DNA of 64,000 bases from Ariolimax columbianus (Eukaryota > Mollusca > Gastropoda > Stylommatophora > Arionidae): assembly GCA_036924085.1 (NCBI GenBank), contig JAVGWX010000018.1, forward strand, positions 25,990,563 to 26,054,562. The letters run 5' to 3'. The translations under genes were made by a program, and so were the position numbers. How positions within the stretch are numbered: the stretch's first letter is position 1; every line of letters starts with the position of its first letter. Of the stretch, positions 1 to 10,129 are shown piece after piece. The notes beneath the pieces are model-generated. The model ran no database searches. It was not told the origin of the DNA and saw only the letters and a list, made by a program, of their open reading frames with translations.

Positions 1-1440
1 CTAACAGTGCTCTGGTTCCTACTTTGTTGTCACTCCAGTTGAGTTGGTCTACAACTGTCCAAAGTTAAGCAGTTTTGAGTTTGCTTGTTTTAGAGACGAC
101 GGTTTGTGTAGCAAATTTGTTTTACACTATAAGGTCGCTAGTCCCGTGCACTCTCGTTAGATACCTTTTACATCATTCGTGGTGATGTAGTGTTTCTATT
201 CTATCCTCCCCTGTAATGTTAAGGAGGGGAACTGGTACAGATTCACATCCATTCGATTCGTCGATTCGAGAAATAGTGGATAATGGATTCATGAGGTGAT
301 AAACACCGCGGAAATAACGTTTTTGTTTTTATTTTGCAAAACGTAGTGCTGAAAAATTATACAAATAAGTCACAAAACAAACGCTTTTGCAATTGAGTTT
401 CATAATTGTTTAAATCCTAATAGTGTTATGCTAAGTCTTCGATGAATTCGTGTGGCTTACCTAATAACTAAAATTGTATTACACTATGTCGATTATTTAA
501 AATGTAATTGTTTTTAAAATACCAAAATAAGAAAGATACAATATAATAATCAACAAATCTATAGCGTTTGAAAGCAATGATTTTATTTCCCTAATATTGT
601 ACAAGTACAGAGAGATACCTAATAGATTTGTTCAACATACCTTCCTCTTCTTTGAAAGCTGCGTAGCCATGTTTTCAGATTACGGAAAAGGAAATAGAAC
701 AACAGGAAACGATTGTGCTAAGGTCTATCAAAAACGTCTTGTTTTGTACAAAACAACCTAATTTAAACGAGTTAATATTTCCAAAAACATTCCATCACTC
801 GTATCATTACAATTAGACAAAAGCCTACACATTACATTTATATCCTTAATAAAACTTGCAGATGTAATATCTCTCCTTGTGATGTTTATTCACCAAGTTC
901 ATTATTCACTTAGGGGTAAATTTCAGATCCGTCGCAGCAGAGAGGTGGAGTTTTTGCTCTGTGATCTGTGGTCGTCACATTCATCAATATTCAATGATAG
1001 GTGGGGATGGAGCAGATATGGTGATGATGATGATGTCAAGTTGCGTCTCTGCACCAAATGTTGGCTACAGTGGACCTCCAACATTCTCTGTCTCTTATAT
1101 TGATGGTATACTCCGACAGACTGTAGACGAAGGCATGTCACTTTCCATCCCACAGCGTAGCCCTTCTGCTTTGGGCTTGATATCTCAAGATGTATTGGCC
1201 AGTGTATGGATGCATGTGTGTTTATGTTTGTAATGTGGACGTATTAGCCGGTATATGGACGCGTGTTTGTATGTGTTCTACTATCACAGTTTTGCAGTAC
1301 AGTGGTTTTGCAAATCCTTTAAGTACGTGGAGAAGAAGTTATACCGAGAAAAATCCCCGATAAGCCTATGCCCAGTGGAATCCAGTATGTTCGAATTACA
1401 AAGAAAGCTTGCGCTTGACTTACACCGCTACCCTACCCCA
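1..1440. other. AT-rich non-coding stretch
   Basis: No gene, RNA gene or repeat array is recognisable here. The first 880 bases are strongly AT-rich with short homopolymer runs. Small open frames between 879 and 1488 show no family motif and overlap on both strands. The frame at 1255-1488 ends in the poly-C tract and may be a decayed 5' part of the LINE that follows, but no motif supports that. Confidence 0.6.
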
Positions 1441-1447
1441 CCCCCCA

Positions 1448-1471
1448 CCCCCCCCCCCCCCCCCCCCCCCC
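1448..1471. repeat. poly-C homopolymer tract
   Basis: A run of about 24 C follows a shorter C-rich stretch just upstream of a plus-strand LINE remnant. It is one of six long C or G runs in the window. Length in such tracts is unreliable in assemblies. Confidence 0.9.
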
Positions 1472-1803
1472 GCCCTTATCCTTGCTGATCTCCCACTTTT
1501 ACCTCACATACAGCTCTGTCTTTCACTTATCCGATTTTCCTCTAGTATTGTTTTCAGCCACACAGAAGTCGTCTGTGCCTGAGGACTGGCTTCATAGCTA
1601 TCTGTGCCCACTGCATACACCTGGTAAGGACTCTACGCTTCTCAGCAGCTATATAATAATCACCATACAAAATGTATATGGAAAATTGCTCGAGAAGATA
1701 GTAGCCAGGAAACCTTGAACGGGAGCAGATTCTACCCGATAAGCTGGGCAGCTATAGAACAGCGAAGGAGACCTGAGCTAACGCTGGAACTTTCGCTTAT
1801 GAT

Positions 1804-2205
1804 GTGTACGAGGGGTTTCAGTCAAAGCAAGAAACAGTCGCGGTGGCACTCGACCTGGAAGACGCATACAACCTTGTCGATTCTGGGACCTTAATTGCAT
1901 GTCCGAGGCAGTGTAGTTTAAACCCATGGCTGGTTAGTTGGATATCAGCTGGACTGGTGGAAAGAACAGTTGCGCTACGCGTGGGATCATGGACATCAGA
2001 ACCGAGGCGAATATGTCCAGGACTGCCTCAATGGTTTCCGCTCCCACCTGTGCTGTTCAACATTGACACAGTAAAAGTGGCCAATATTCAACCTACAGGT
2101 ACAGGGCGAACGTTGACATTTGCCGATGACATCCTAACGTACAGGACTGGCTCAGTCAGACATGGGTTGATCAAAGACATCCAGGAAACCTTGCAAGGGA
2201 TATAG
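1804..2205 (+). pseudogene. LINE reverse transcriptase fragment (motifs A to C)
   Basis: A 133-codon open piece of the copy n1 polymerase. Residues 15-21 (DLEDAYN) correspond to RT motif A and carry the metal-binding aspartate. FADDI near residue 106 corresponds to motif C. The usual GLPQG motif B has decayed to GLPQW. The native frame runs on upstream to about 1500 through at least one frame change. The protein would have copied LINE RNA at the target site. As it stands it lacks the thumb, which lies in the next broken frame. Confidence 0.85.
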
Positions 2206-2253
2206 CAGTGGTGCAGCGACTCAAGCTCCAAGATCAATCCGAACAAGGCCTGC

Positions 2254-2676
2254 ATGATATGGTGCTTTTTGAATAATTCCATAGTAAAGGCTGAACTCCC
2301 GGGCATCACATTTGATGGTTGTACTATTGCCAGGCTGAAATACCTCGGAGTGACATTTGATCGCAGTCTCTCCTATAATTGTCATGTTGACCACATCGTT
2401 CAAAGATGTAAGAGATGGTTAGGAGCACTGAAGACCATGGCTGCTGCCGACTTGGAACAAGGTCTATTGTTCATCCTATTTCGTCAGGTCGTGTTGTCTG
2501 TCATCGATTACGGACTAGGCATCTTCACACTATCAAGAACAAAGTGTCAAAGGTTGGAACGCATCCAGAATGAAGGTATGCGACTGGTTCTCGGCTGCAC
2601 TAGAGATACCCCGATTGTGATGATGTGGTACATGTTGGGATTGTTATCGGTGACATCCAGACATAAACTGGCATAA
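2254..2676 (+). pseudogene. LINE reverse transcriptase thumb/connection fragment
   Basis: This frame continues the preceding polymerase after a stop. It shows the motif E region (LKYLGVTFDRSLSY), then the RLERIQNEGMRLVLGCTRDTP segment characteristic of the post-RT region of RNase-H-bearing LINEs. A near-identical segment lies at 11164-11487, so the same family has at least two copies here. It stops before the RNase H domain. Confidence 0.85.
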
Positions 2677-2768
2677 GTCAAAACCTATGTGCTTGTCACC
2701 ACAGACACGCGGCACCCTCTGCACAGTAGTATCTCAGACATCAAGGGATCAAGAGAGGGTCGTCCTGG

Positions 2769-3197
2769 ATGGCACAGGCAGAGACAACAATTGGACACGT
2801 CCCTCCAGCTGAGACGATAGCCAAGGGGGAAGAATGGGTCCACACTGGTGATAGAATGATAGAGTACCAGAGAGTCATCATAACCTTAGGCAAGGAATGC
2901 AGAGAACGGAACAACGAGAGAGCAGAGCACGAGGTAAATCAGCTGGTAGCTGAGAACACCCAGGAGAGTGACGCTGTCATATACACCGACGGATCAGTCG
3001 TGCGCAGTGGGACATCAGGCTGGGGTTTCTCGGCTGGAGTGAGAGGAGAGGTCATGGCTGAGCGCAGTAGGGCATACATGTCAACAACCTCCGGTATGAG
3101 AATGGAGACGGAAGCAGTGACCTCACCCCTGAAATGGATAACTGATACTTCTATAACAAGGGCAGTCATCATGACAGACGCGAAAGCCGAACTTTAA
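2769..3197 (+). pseudogene. LINE RNase H domain, broken
   Basis: RNase H type I motifs are legible: YTDGSV at about residue 73 (first catalytic Asp), METEAV at about residue 115 (catalytic Glu) and MTDAK at about residue 136 (third Asp). The C-terminal GNERAD motif is beyond a stop, at about 3300-3317. The domain would degrade the RNA strand of the RNA/DNA hybrid during target-primed reverse transcription. It belongs to copy n1. Confidence 0.85.
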
Positions 3198-3335
3198 AAA
3201 GTACAGAAGGGATGGCTAAGGTACGAATGGATAGCAGCTGTTGGGCTCTCAAATCTCCAGGGGCTGACATAGATATATCCTACTCATGCCGGAGTTCAGG
3301 GCAATGAAAGAGCTGACATCACAGCTTCACGGGCC

Positions 3336-3743
3336 AGTTAGTATTTTTTGCTTCTTTATAGCTCTGTGGATGGGGAATACGCCTGCCTCCACTTCCTGCT
3401 ATTGCGAGCTCATCTGCTTTCACGTTTCCAGGGATCCCACAGTTAGCGGGAATCCCTTGTAGGACTAAATATGTTGTTGAGACAGCAATCGTATGTTGAA
3501 TTTTATTTCATGTGAGAGTCTCTTGTTTGTGGCTTGGCTTGGAGTACACTCCTGGAGTGTGTTAGAATGGCCGATTCCTTGTATTTATGTTTTAGCTGAT
3601 AAGAATCTGAGTTGCTGCATGAACAGCTCTTCCGTCAGCTCTGAAATTGGTACACGTCTCTCCTGCTGGTATGGGGTGATTTTTTTATGTCGCCATTGAA
3701 AAGCTCGCTGTAGATTTCACTGCCTCCTTCTTTATCACCCTTT
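3336..3743 (-). mobile_element. 3' half of an interrupted I-group LINE (RNase H C-terminal part)
   Basis: Read on the minus strand, this segment gives FRAEL, later GIPANCGIPGNVKADELA (the H..G..GN..AD motif of RNase H), and a SYKEAKN stretch typical of what follows it. It continues the minus-strand RNase H piece at 6996-7404. A plus-strand RTE-like LINE separates the two parts, bounded by the same 12 bases (TACAGAGTCACA) at 3744-3755 and 6996-7007. Several frame changes show it is dead. Confidence 0.8.
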
Positions 3744-3755
3744 TACAGAGTCACA
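3744..3755. repeat. Target site duplication, left copy (RTE copy 1)
   Basis: TACAGAGTCACA occurs here and again, exactly, at 6996-7007. The two copies bracket the RTE-like LINE. They are the duplicated target from its insertion into an older RNase H LINE. Confidence 0.92.
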
Positions 3756-6700
3756 CCTAGGTGAGGCACCTACCTCCTACCAGGCGCGTCAGCAGGGTTG
3801 CGGATTGCTGAAAGGTCTCCTAATTTGGAGGTTAGCTGCGAATAAATAAGCTGAGGTGGTCAAAAACGGGTCGGCAGGCATGGAGGCTGTAAGGAGGCAG
3901 CCCCTCCACCATGCAAAGACACAACAGGCTAATCACCTATTTGTCTTTAAAAAAAACCGATTACAAGTCAAAACACAGAGAAAACCGGACTGACCTCAAC
4001 GGCGACGAACAGGCGAGAAATAAGGACCACGATTTATGGAACATGGAATGTACGAAGTATAAACCGAAAAGAACAAGAACTAATAGAGGAGATGAAGAGA
4101 GCAAAATTGACAATCCTGGCACTTACAGAAACAAAGAAAAAGGGACAGGGCGTTCTGGACCATGATGGCAACATGCTATACTACAGCGGAGTTCCCATGA
4201 GTGAACGAGCCAGGGAAGGGGTTGGTTGTATAGTGAATAGTAACAACAAAGCAAAAATTAAATGATGGAAGTTCATTTCAGAACGACTGATGGTTCTAAG
4301 TCTACAAGAGGAGGATAGTCAAATGGATATTGTCACTGTGTATGCACCAAACGAAGATGAGAGCACTGACATAAAAGATGGATTTTATGAGCTCCTTCAA
4401 AGGACCATTGACGATTGCCATAATGAAATACTTCTCCTTGGAGACTTCAACGCAAGAGTTGGAAACGACTATTCTAGATGGGATGGAGTGATCGGTAGGT
4501 ATGGAGAAGATGTCTTAAATGACAATGGAAAACTACTGCTCAGATTCTGCAGAGAACAAAACCTTGTTATTACAAATACAAGGTTTCCACACAAGCGTAT
4601 CCATGCCTACACAAGATGTGAGCCGGCAAGAAATGAAAGATCCATAATTAACTATGCAATAGTGAGGAAAACTGATTTCAAGCATGTAAAGGATGCTAGA
4701 GTGTTCAGAGGACCAGAGATAGGTAGCGACCACTACCTAGTTAAAATAAAGAGAGAAATTGAAAAACACTATCCAGCTAGGCAACACCCATCAGCAAGCA
4801 TGAAACATAATACATGAGGAGAAAATAAAATTAAGGCTTACAAAGTACGAGAACCAGATGTTAAGAGGAGATACCAAGGGCTCATAACAACAGCAATAGA
4901 AAGGATAAAGGAATCTGAAGAAGATATGGAAATGATTTGGGTAAAATTCAAAGACATCCTCAAAGAGGCTGCAGCAGAGGCATGCGGTCAAACCAAAGAA
5001 GGGTGGAAGAGAAAGAGTACACCATGGTGGACAGAAGAAGTGAAAACAATAATACGAGAAAAGAAAAAGGCATGGAAGCAATACCTAGGGGCTAGGAATA
5101 CAGAAGAACAAACAAAGAAATATAAAGAATATGTAAATTTTAGAACAGAAGCAAAGACTGTGCTCAAGGCCAAACAGAAATCCTGGGAAGAATTTGGAGA
5201 GAAACTGGAAAATAATGCTGGAGAAAACCAGAAACTGTTCTACAGGACCTTAAAGAACACGAGGAAGGAAAAGGAAGGCCCCCTGAAATTTGTTAAAGAT
5301 AAACAAGGTGCGCTGTTGACTGCCCCAGAAGAGGTAATGAACAGATGGAAAGAATATTTCTCAGATCTATTTGGAGTGGAGGAAAACCAAGGTCTGGAAG
5401 TAACAGTCCCAATTCAAGAAGAGGGAGCCATGGAGGGAAACGATAATATCACAATGGAAGAACTAAAGGCAGCATTGGAGAAAATTAAGATTGGTAAAGC
5501 AGCAGGACATGATGGTATAACACCAGAAATGGTTAAATACATGGGAGCGGCAGGAGAGATACTATTCATGAAGATTCTCAATGCAGCTTGGCGCCACAAG
5601 AAGATACCAAGAGACTGGGAGGTTGCAATAATAATACCAATATTTAAAAAGGGTGACAATCGACAATGTGAAAATCACAGAGGTATTTCCCTTCTTAATG
5701 TCCCCGGGAAAGTCTACTCTAGGATTCTAGAACGGCGATTAAGAGGTCTAGCAGAGCCAAATATGGATGAAACTCAATGTGGGTTTAGGGCAAACAGAAG
5801 TACTCAAGACCTTATCTTTACACTCAGACAGCTAAGTGAAAAGGCTCTTGAATATAATAAAGAGATGCATCTCTGCTTTTTGGATTTGGATAAAGCATTT
5901 GATAAAGTTCCTTGGGACAAACTCTGGGAGTGTCTGACAGGGAAGAACATCCCAGGACCCCTGATCTCTGCCATACAGAGTTTCTATAAATCATGCAGAA
6001 ATTATGTGCGGACATCAAATCAAAAGTCAGGAGAGTTCAAGACCACTAGCGGAGTAAGACAGGGGGACATTCTATCACCGTACCTTTTCATACTCCTCAT
6101 GGATGAAGTCATCAAAGCCTGCAAGGAACGGACAAAAAAGTATGAAGTAGAGTACTGGAAGATGAGACCAAGTTACATATCGGAACTAGCATTTGCAGAC
6201 GATGTGGCCCTGATCACGAAAACCGAAGCACATCTCCAGATCAACTTGCAGGTCTGGGAAGAAGAGTTGAAGAAGAGAGAAATGCACATCAGCAACTCCA
6301 AAATAAAAACCATTTTGATCGCCAGCGATGAAAAGATACATCAGATAACCCTAGGAACACGAGCACTAGAGCAGGTCAGCAACTTTAAATATCTAGGAGT
6401 GGTAATAGACAGCAGGGGAGGAATCAAAGAGGAGTTAACTGCACGAAGGGCAGTAGCAGGTAGACTGTTCCATGCAATAAACGGAGGTTTCCTCAGTAGA
6501 AGAGAAATAAGCAGGAAAACAAAGATGGATGTATACCGCTCAACCTATGTGCCTGTCCTGACATATGGACGTGAGTCATGGGCAATGACTACAGCCCAAG
6601 AAAGGCAATTACAAACTTCAGAAATGAGGTACCTAAGAAAGGCGGTTCAGGTGACGAAAAGGGACAAGATCCGTAACCAGACAATACGTAGCAATCTTGA

Positions 6701-6995
6701 AGTTCAACCCCTGCAGACACGAGTGGAGCAGTCCCAACTACAGTGGTTTGGCCATGTCTATAGAATGGAAGAAGATCGGATACCAAAGCGGTCATGTGAG
6801 ATCAAAAGTCAAGGACGCAGACCCCGAGGACGTCCCAAAGTACGTTGGGAAGACAACATACGACAGTCCCTAAGTGATAGAGGCCTGGATTGGAAAGAGG
6901 CCAGGAAAAAGACGGCGGATAGAGCAGTGTGGCGTTCTCTTTGGAAAACCTCTACACCTCACGGTAGAAGAGGAGCGACTAAGTTAGTAAGGAAG
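3756..6995 (+). mobile_element. RTE-like LINE A, copy 1 (3,240 bp, near full length)
   Basis: A non-LTR retrotransposon with a short leader, an apurinic endonuclease and a reverse transcriptase. It shares leader, coding region and 3' end with the copy at 55008-58931, so both are near full length. A perfect 12-bp target duplication flanks it. Lesions include a TGA at 4815-4817, where copy 2 has CGA (a CpG decay). There is also a one-base loss near 6943 that removes the native stop. The RT frame is otherwise open. The 3' end is a short AGTAAG-like tail. The C-terminal WFGHV..RM and GRPKVRWEDNI motifs are typical of RTE-type LINE proteins; clade assignment is by motif only. Confidence 0.92.
4030..4817 (+). 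pseudogene. RTE-like LINE A apurinic endonuclease domain, broken
   Basis: The endonuclease begins near 4030 with a TIYGTWNVRS motif. After a frame change it continues in a 175-codon frame opening at 4290. In that frame YAPNEDES, LLGDFNARVGND and IGSDHYLV are the conserved blocks of exonuclease-endonuclease-phosphatase folds; GDFN and SDH carry catalytic residues. The enzyme nicks the target DNA to prime reverse transcription. The TGA at 4815 ends it 36 codons before the RT frame's first ATG. Copy 2 reads arginine there, so this stop is a private mutation. Confidence 0.88.
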
Positions 6996-7067
6996 TACAG
7001 AGTCACATCCATCTATGTACACGTGTGTCAGAAAGTTGCTAGGGTACTGTCTCTTAAACAAATGTAG
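4926..7067 (+). CDS. Reverse transcriptase of RTE-like LINE A (713-codon open frame)
   Basis: This is the longest intact frame in the window. It contains GKAAGHDGITPEM near residue 195, QCGFRANRSTQDL near 286, LDLDKAFDKVPW (motif A, about 319), TSGVRQGDILSPYLF (motif B, about 376), LAFADDVALI (motif C, about 420) and FKYLGVVID (about 489). The C-terminal WFGHV and GRPKVRWEDNI blocks follow. All catalytic aspartates of motifs A and C are present. The frame starts inside the ancestral single ORF, so the ATG at 4926 is only the first after an upstream stop. The last roughly 40 codons are not native: a one-base loss in GGCAAAACC (GGAAAACC here) bypasses the TAG used in copy 2. The frame then runs through the element end into flanking DNA. 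Confidence 0.93.
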   Translation: MEMIWVKFKDILKEAAAEACGQTKEGWKRKSTPWWTEEVKTIIREKKKAWKQYLGARNTEEQTKKYKEYVNFRTEAKTVLKAKQKSWEEFGEKLENNAGENQKLFYRTLKNTRKEKEGPLKFVKDKQGALLTAPEEVMNRWKEYFSDLFGVEENQGLEVTVPIQEEGAMEGNDNITMEELKAALEKIKIGKAAGHDGITPEMVKYMGAAGEILFMKILNAAWRHKKIPRDWEVAIIIPIFKKGDNRQCENHRGISLLNVPGKVYSRILERRLRGLAEPNMDETQCGFRANRSTQDLIFTLRQLSEKALEYNKEMHLCFLDLDKAFDKVPWDKLWECLTGKNIPGPLISAIQSFYKSCRNYVRTSNQKSGEFKTTSGVRQGDILSPYLFILLMDEVIKACKERTKKYEVEYWKMRPSYISELAFADDVALITKTEAHLQINLQVWEEELKKREMHISNSKIKTILIASDEKIHQITLGTRALEQVSNFKYLGVVIDSRGGIKEELTARRAVAGRLFHAINGGFLSRREISRKTKMDVYRSTYVPVLTYGRESWAMTTAQERQLQTSEMRYLRKAVQVTKRDKIRNQTIRSNLEVQPLQTRVEQSQLQWFGHVYRMEEDRIPKRSCEIKSQGRRPRGRPKVRWEDNIRQSLSDRGLDWKEARKKTADRAVWRSLWKTSTPHGRRGATKLVRKYRVTSIYVHVCQKVARVLSLKQM

Positions 7068-7404
7068 AGCCTAGATTTTTTGCTCTATTGCCAACTGCTC
7101 AATTTTCTTCGTTATCCCTGGAAAATCCAAGATTATTTTGGACTGATTCTGGCTCCGTGACCAGGGTTCTGGAATGAGTCCTTCGCACTTTTTGGTTTCA
7201 GCTTCAATGATGTCTGCGTGTTTTTTGTGGATTTCTCTGGCCAGATGGTTGGAGATTTTCCTTAGTAGTCTTGTTTTTTTTTGTTATCTCTTGAAACTTC
7301 TGGTGCAGATGATGATCAGCAGACCTCTTTAGTTTTCCAAACTGAGCGAGGGATTTACAATTTCTTCTTAATTCAAGGAGCTCGATATTTGCTGTTTTTT
7401 TTAA
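6996..7404 (-). mobile_element. 5' part of the interrupted I-group LINE (post-RT and RNase H start)
   Basis: On the minus strand this gives LLELRRNCKSLAQFGKLKRSADHH, then a stretch with SNHLAREIHKKHADII, then SNFLTHVYIDG, where the last Asp is the first RNase H catalytic residue. It continues across the RTE insertion into 3743-3336. The (+) end at about 7404 abuts the 3' end of a minus-strand CR1. A minus-strand RT fragment of similar type at 10486-10785 may be the 5' part of the same element, displaced by the CR1. Confidence 0.75.
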
Positions 7405-7748
7405 CTTCTCAACTTAACTTTATATTTTCATACTGGTTTAGAAGCCTCATCAGAGTCTGTATACAACAAGTTACATTTGCATTACCTTGCTCTAAAAGCT
7501 ATGCGCATCCAATCTATTCTCAAATGCATTAACTATCACTGCCTATACTACCTCCTGGGACAATGCATTCCAAGCATTCACCATTCTCTGACTAAATAAT
7601 ATTTCCTAATATCTAATCCGGACCTCTCTTTAGTTAATTTGTATCTGTGCCCTCGTGTTCTCGTTGTTGGTTGTATTTAAAAAAAACAACTTGTTATAGT
7701 CTAATTTAAACTTTCCTGTGATCATCTTATAAACATGTATTAAGTCCC

Positions 7749-7946
7749 CTAGAATTCGTCTCTTTTCTTGACACTGTAGGACGGTTTTTCTCTTTCCTTA
7801 TAACTGTAATTCTGGAATTCCACTAACAGTTTTGTCGCTCTTCTTTGTATTCTTTCCAGCATTTTTATATCCCCTCTACGATAAGGACTCCACACTTGTA
7901 CACAGTACTCCAATCTAGGTCTAACTAATGCTTTATACAGTTTCAC
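7749..7946 (-). pseudogene. CR1 reverse transcriptase C-terminal fragment
   Basis: The 65-codon frame holds YKALVRPRLEYCVQVWSPY and MLERIQRRATKLLV, the hallmark post-RT segment of CR1-type LINEs. The same block recurs at 22137 and 61330 in this window. It ends by frameshift; the rest of the C-terminus follows in other frames down to about 7500. Confidence 0.9.
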
Positions 7947-8086
7947 ATCACTTCCTTGCTTCTATGTTTAATATTTCTTTTTATCATACCTAACATTGCT
8001 TTTCCTTTATTCACTGCTACCTGGACTTGCTCACTCCCTTTACTTGAATGCTCTATTATAACCCCTAGGTCCCTTTCCTTATATAT

Positions 8087-8446
8087 GGCTTGGCTTGGCT
8101 TCGTTCGTTCTCAATCTTCCGCCACCAAACCCTAAAAGGGCTTAATTAGCAGAATGTAGTCCAGAGAATGGAATGCGTTGTGTCGTAGTTTACAGCTTGA
8201 CTGCGATATTTGCACCTTTCGGTCCAATACATCCGACTTCTGCAAACATTTTTTGAGTACCGGGTTAGCATTCCCTCTTTGATCCCTTCTCCTTAGCCAG
8301 TTTGTCCTGCTGCAGCCTGTTATCAATGATTACCGCGTGGAGGTGTAGAAGGGTCTTGGCAGCTATGGTTCGCTGGCCCTGACGCTAGCAGTCAGCTATG
8401 GGTCCCCGACCACTGCAGCGCATGCGCTGCTCAACGTCATGATCCT
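8087..8446 (-). mobile_element. SINE-A copy 1 (360 bp)
   Basis: A full copy of the window's commonest short element. It is flanked by exact 13-bp duplications TTTCCTTATATAT at 8074-8086 and 8447-8459. In element orientation it starts with a (GGG)ATCA.GATG.TGAGCAGCGC-type head and ends in ACGAACGAAG plus GCCAAGCCAAGCC. It sits inside the CR1 and therefore post-dates it. I cannot assign the head to a known RNA gene with certainty. Confidence 0.92.
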
Positions 8447-8451
8447 TTTCC

Positions 8452-8730
8452 TTATATATCTATCATTCTAATATTGTTCTCGCCCATTCTGTAATTATGT
8501 ACCATATTGTATCTACCCATGTGGATGACTGTATATTTATTTATATTAAAGCCCATTAGCAATCTCACAGACCAGTTTCGAATTTTGTCTAAATCCGACC
8601 TCAATATATTCACCTCTGCTATAGATGAGCCACTTCTACATAGTTTTGTGTCGTCCGCAAATTTGTTAATTATGGATCCTATATCACAAAGTCCAAATCG
8701 TTTATATATCAAGAACAATATATGCCCCAA
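8452..8730 (-). pseudogene. CR1 reverse transcriptase palm fragment (motif C)
   Basis: FADDTKLC near residue 24 is RT motif C with both catalytic Asp residues. It is followed by the DLDKIRNWSV and IHMGR segments seen in the CR1 copy at 21854. The 3' end of the frame is cut by the SINE-A insertion at 8446. Confidence 0.88.
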
Positions 8731-8868
8731 AACCGAGCCATGTGGCGCTCTACTTTTTATTTACACCACACAGAGTACTCCTTATTTATGCCGACTATCT
8801 GCCTTATTCCCGTTAACCAATTTTCAATTCATTTGGTAACTTCCAACCTATTCCATGTGATTTTAACT

Positions 8869-9231
8869 TTAGAAATAATCTTTAATGATGTGCTCTATTG
8901 TAATATCTAGATAAATAACATCTACTGGCTCCCCTTTACCGATCATTTTAGTAGCCTCCTCCATGAATTCCAATGGATTTGTTAAGCACGATCTCCCTCT
9001 ACTAAACCCATGTTGACTATTTCTGATTAGATTAAACTTGTCTAAATGCATTACAATGTTTTCTTTGATTATTGACACTAACAATTTACAGACTATGCTA
9101 GTTGAACTCGCCGGTCTATAATTTGCTGGGTCTGATTTCTTTCCATTTTTGAATAAGCGGATCACTCCTGCATCTTTCCAATCTCTCGGAACAAACCCTA
9201 TTGCAAGTGATTGAGAACATAATTTAGCCAA
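8869..9231 (-). pseudogene. CR1 reverse transcriptase fingers/palm fragment
   Basis: The frame shows VPRDWKDAGVI, KKSDPANYRPAS, CKLLVSIIKENI and NSQHGFSRGRSCLTN, the ordered N-terminal RT blocks of CR1. It then gives VDVIYLDI, where motif A should read LDFAKAFD, so motif A has decayed after the first Asp. It would have formed the fingers and palm of the polymerase. Confidence 0.9.
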
Positions 9232-9610
9232 TGGTTTTGCTAGTTGGATTCTAATTTCAAATATGAATTTTGGATGGATCCATCTTGACCTGGAAATGTA
9301 TCCACTTTTAATCCTTCCAATATTTTTTAAACCATTTCCTCCGTAATACAGATTGATCTTAATCCCACTATATCCATTTCACATTTGAAAATATATATAG
9401 ACTCTGGGATCCTGGAGCAGCCTTCTTTTGTGAAGATTGTTAAAGTATTGATTTAGTAGATTACCTGCCTCCTTATTTTTTTCTTATTATTGAACCTTTG
9501 CTATCTTGTCTTTCGTTCTTTGTTTATTTCTAACATAAACAAAGAAGCTTTTACTTTCAGTCTTGATCGTATTAGCAAGTTTTTTTTAAAGTCTATTTTT
9601 GCTGTTTTAT

Positions 9611-9830
9611 GAGGAACGTGTGGCCGAATGGTTTTGAGGCCTGCCTGCCGACAAGGAGGGCAGCGGTTCGAATCCCCGGTACATAGCCAGCACACGACGT
9701 GGCGACAGCAGTGGCATAGCGGCCTGTAGTCCTCAGCCTTCAAAACTCCTCGACTACCCCAGCAATGGGAAAAATGTCGTATGACAGTTTTGTTTGCTTA
9801 TTTTTTTTTGTTTTATTTTTTTTTTCAATG
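9611..9830 (+). mobile_element. tRNA-headed SINE-C in CR1
   Basis: Exact 12-bp duplications TTGCTGTTTTAT (9599-9610 and 9831-9842) bracket a 220-bp element. Its head reads GTGTGGCCGAATGGTTTTGAGGC, resembling a pol III A box region of Ser/Leu-type tRNA. It then has GGTTCGAATCCCC, a perfect B box, near 9664. The tail is T/A-rich. It is not a functional tRNA gene: the cloverleaf is not complete and the element runs on beyond it. Confidence 0.88.
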
Positions 9831-10129
9831 TTGCTGTTTTATTCATTGTCTTAGCTATGTTTTGCTTGTTTAAATATTTACACAAATTATTTTTTCTATT
9901 TACCTGCCTCTATATATTTTTACCATGCTTTATTTTTAGTTCTTCTAAATTGAACTACGAATCTAGTTATCCCCTTTTTATGCTTAAAGTTTACTCCGTA
10001 CATGGAACACATTCCACTTTTAGTTGCTCTAAAACTGTTTTGAAACTCTCCCACCCTTGTTCAATATCTGAAGCTCAGACAATCTCTTTCGAGATTATGT
10101 GGCTGGCTGTCTCTTTCATCTTCTGAACA

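Larger units (their letters stand above)
1500..3335 (+). mobile_element. I-group (RNase H-bearing) LINE remnant, copy n1
   Basis: Several broken frames read in order as one non-LTR retrotransposon. First comes the start of the reverse transcriptase (VPEDWLHSYLCPLH near 1580), then a DLEDAYN motif A (about 1850), then a FADDI motif C (about 2118), then the thumb region with YLGVTFD. An RNase H domain follows, ending with a PTHAGVQGNERADITASRA stretch at about 3280-3337. Stops and frameshifts separate all parts, so it is dead. RT followed by RNase H places it in the broad I group of LINEs. Its 3' neighbour is a minus-strand RNase H remnant, joined at about 3336. Confidence 0.85.

Noticed and set aside
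4926..7067. A domesticated host reverse transcriptase gene
   Set aside because: Flanked by a target duplication, has a near-identical second copy, and its end runs into flanking DNA by a frameshift: an ordinary LINE.
9618..9680. A tRNA gene
   Set aside because: A and B boxes are present but the sequence is the head of a 220-bp SINE with target duplications; the cloverleaf is incomplete.
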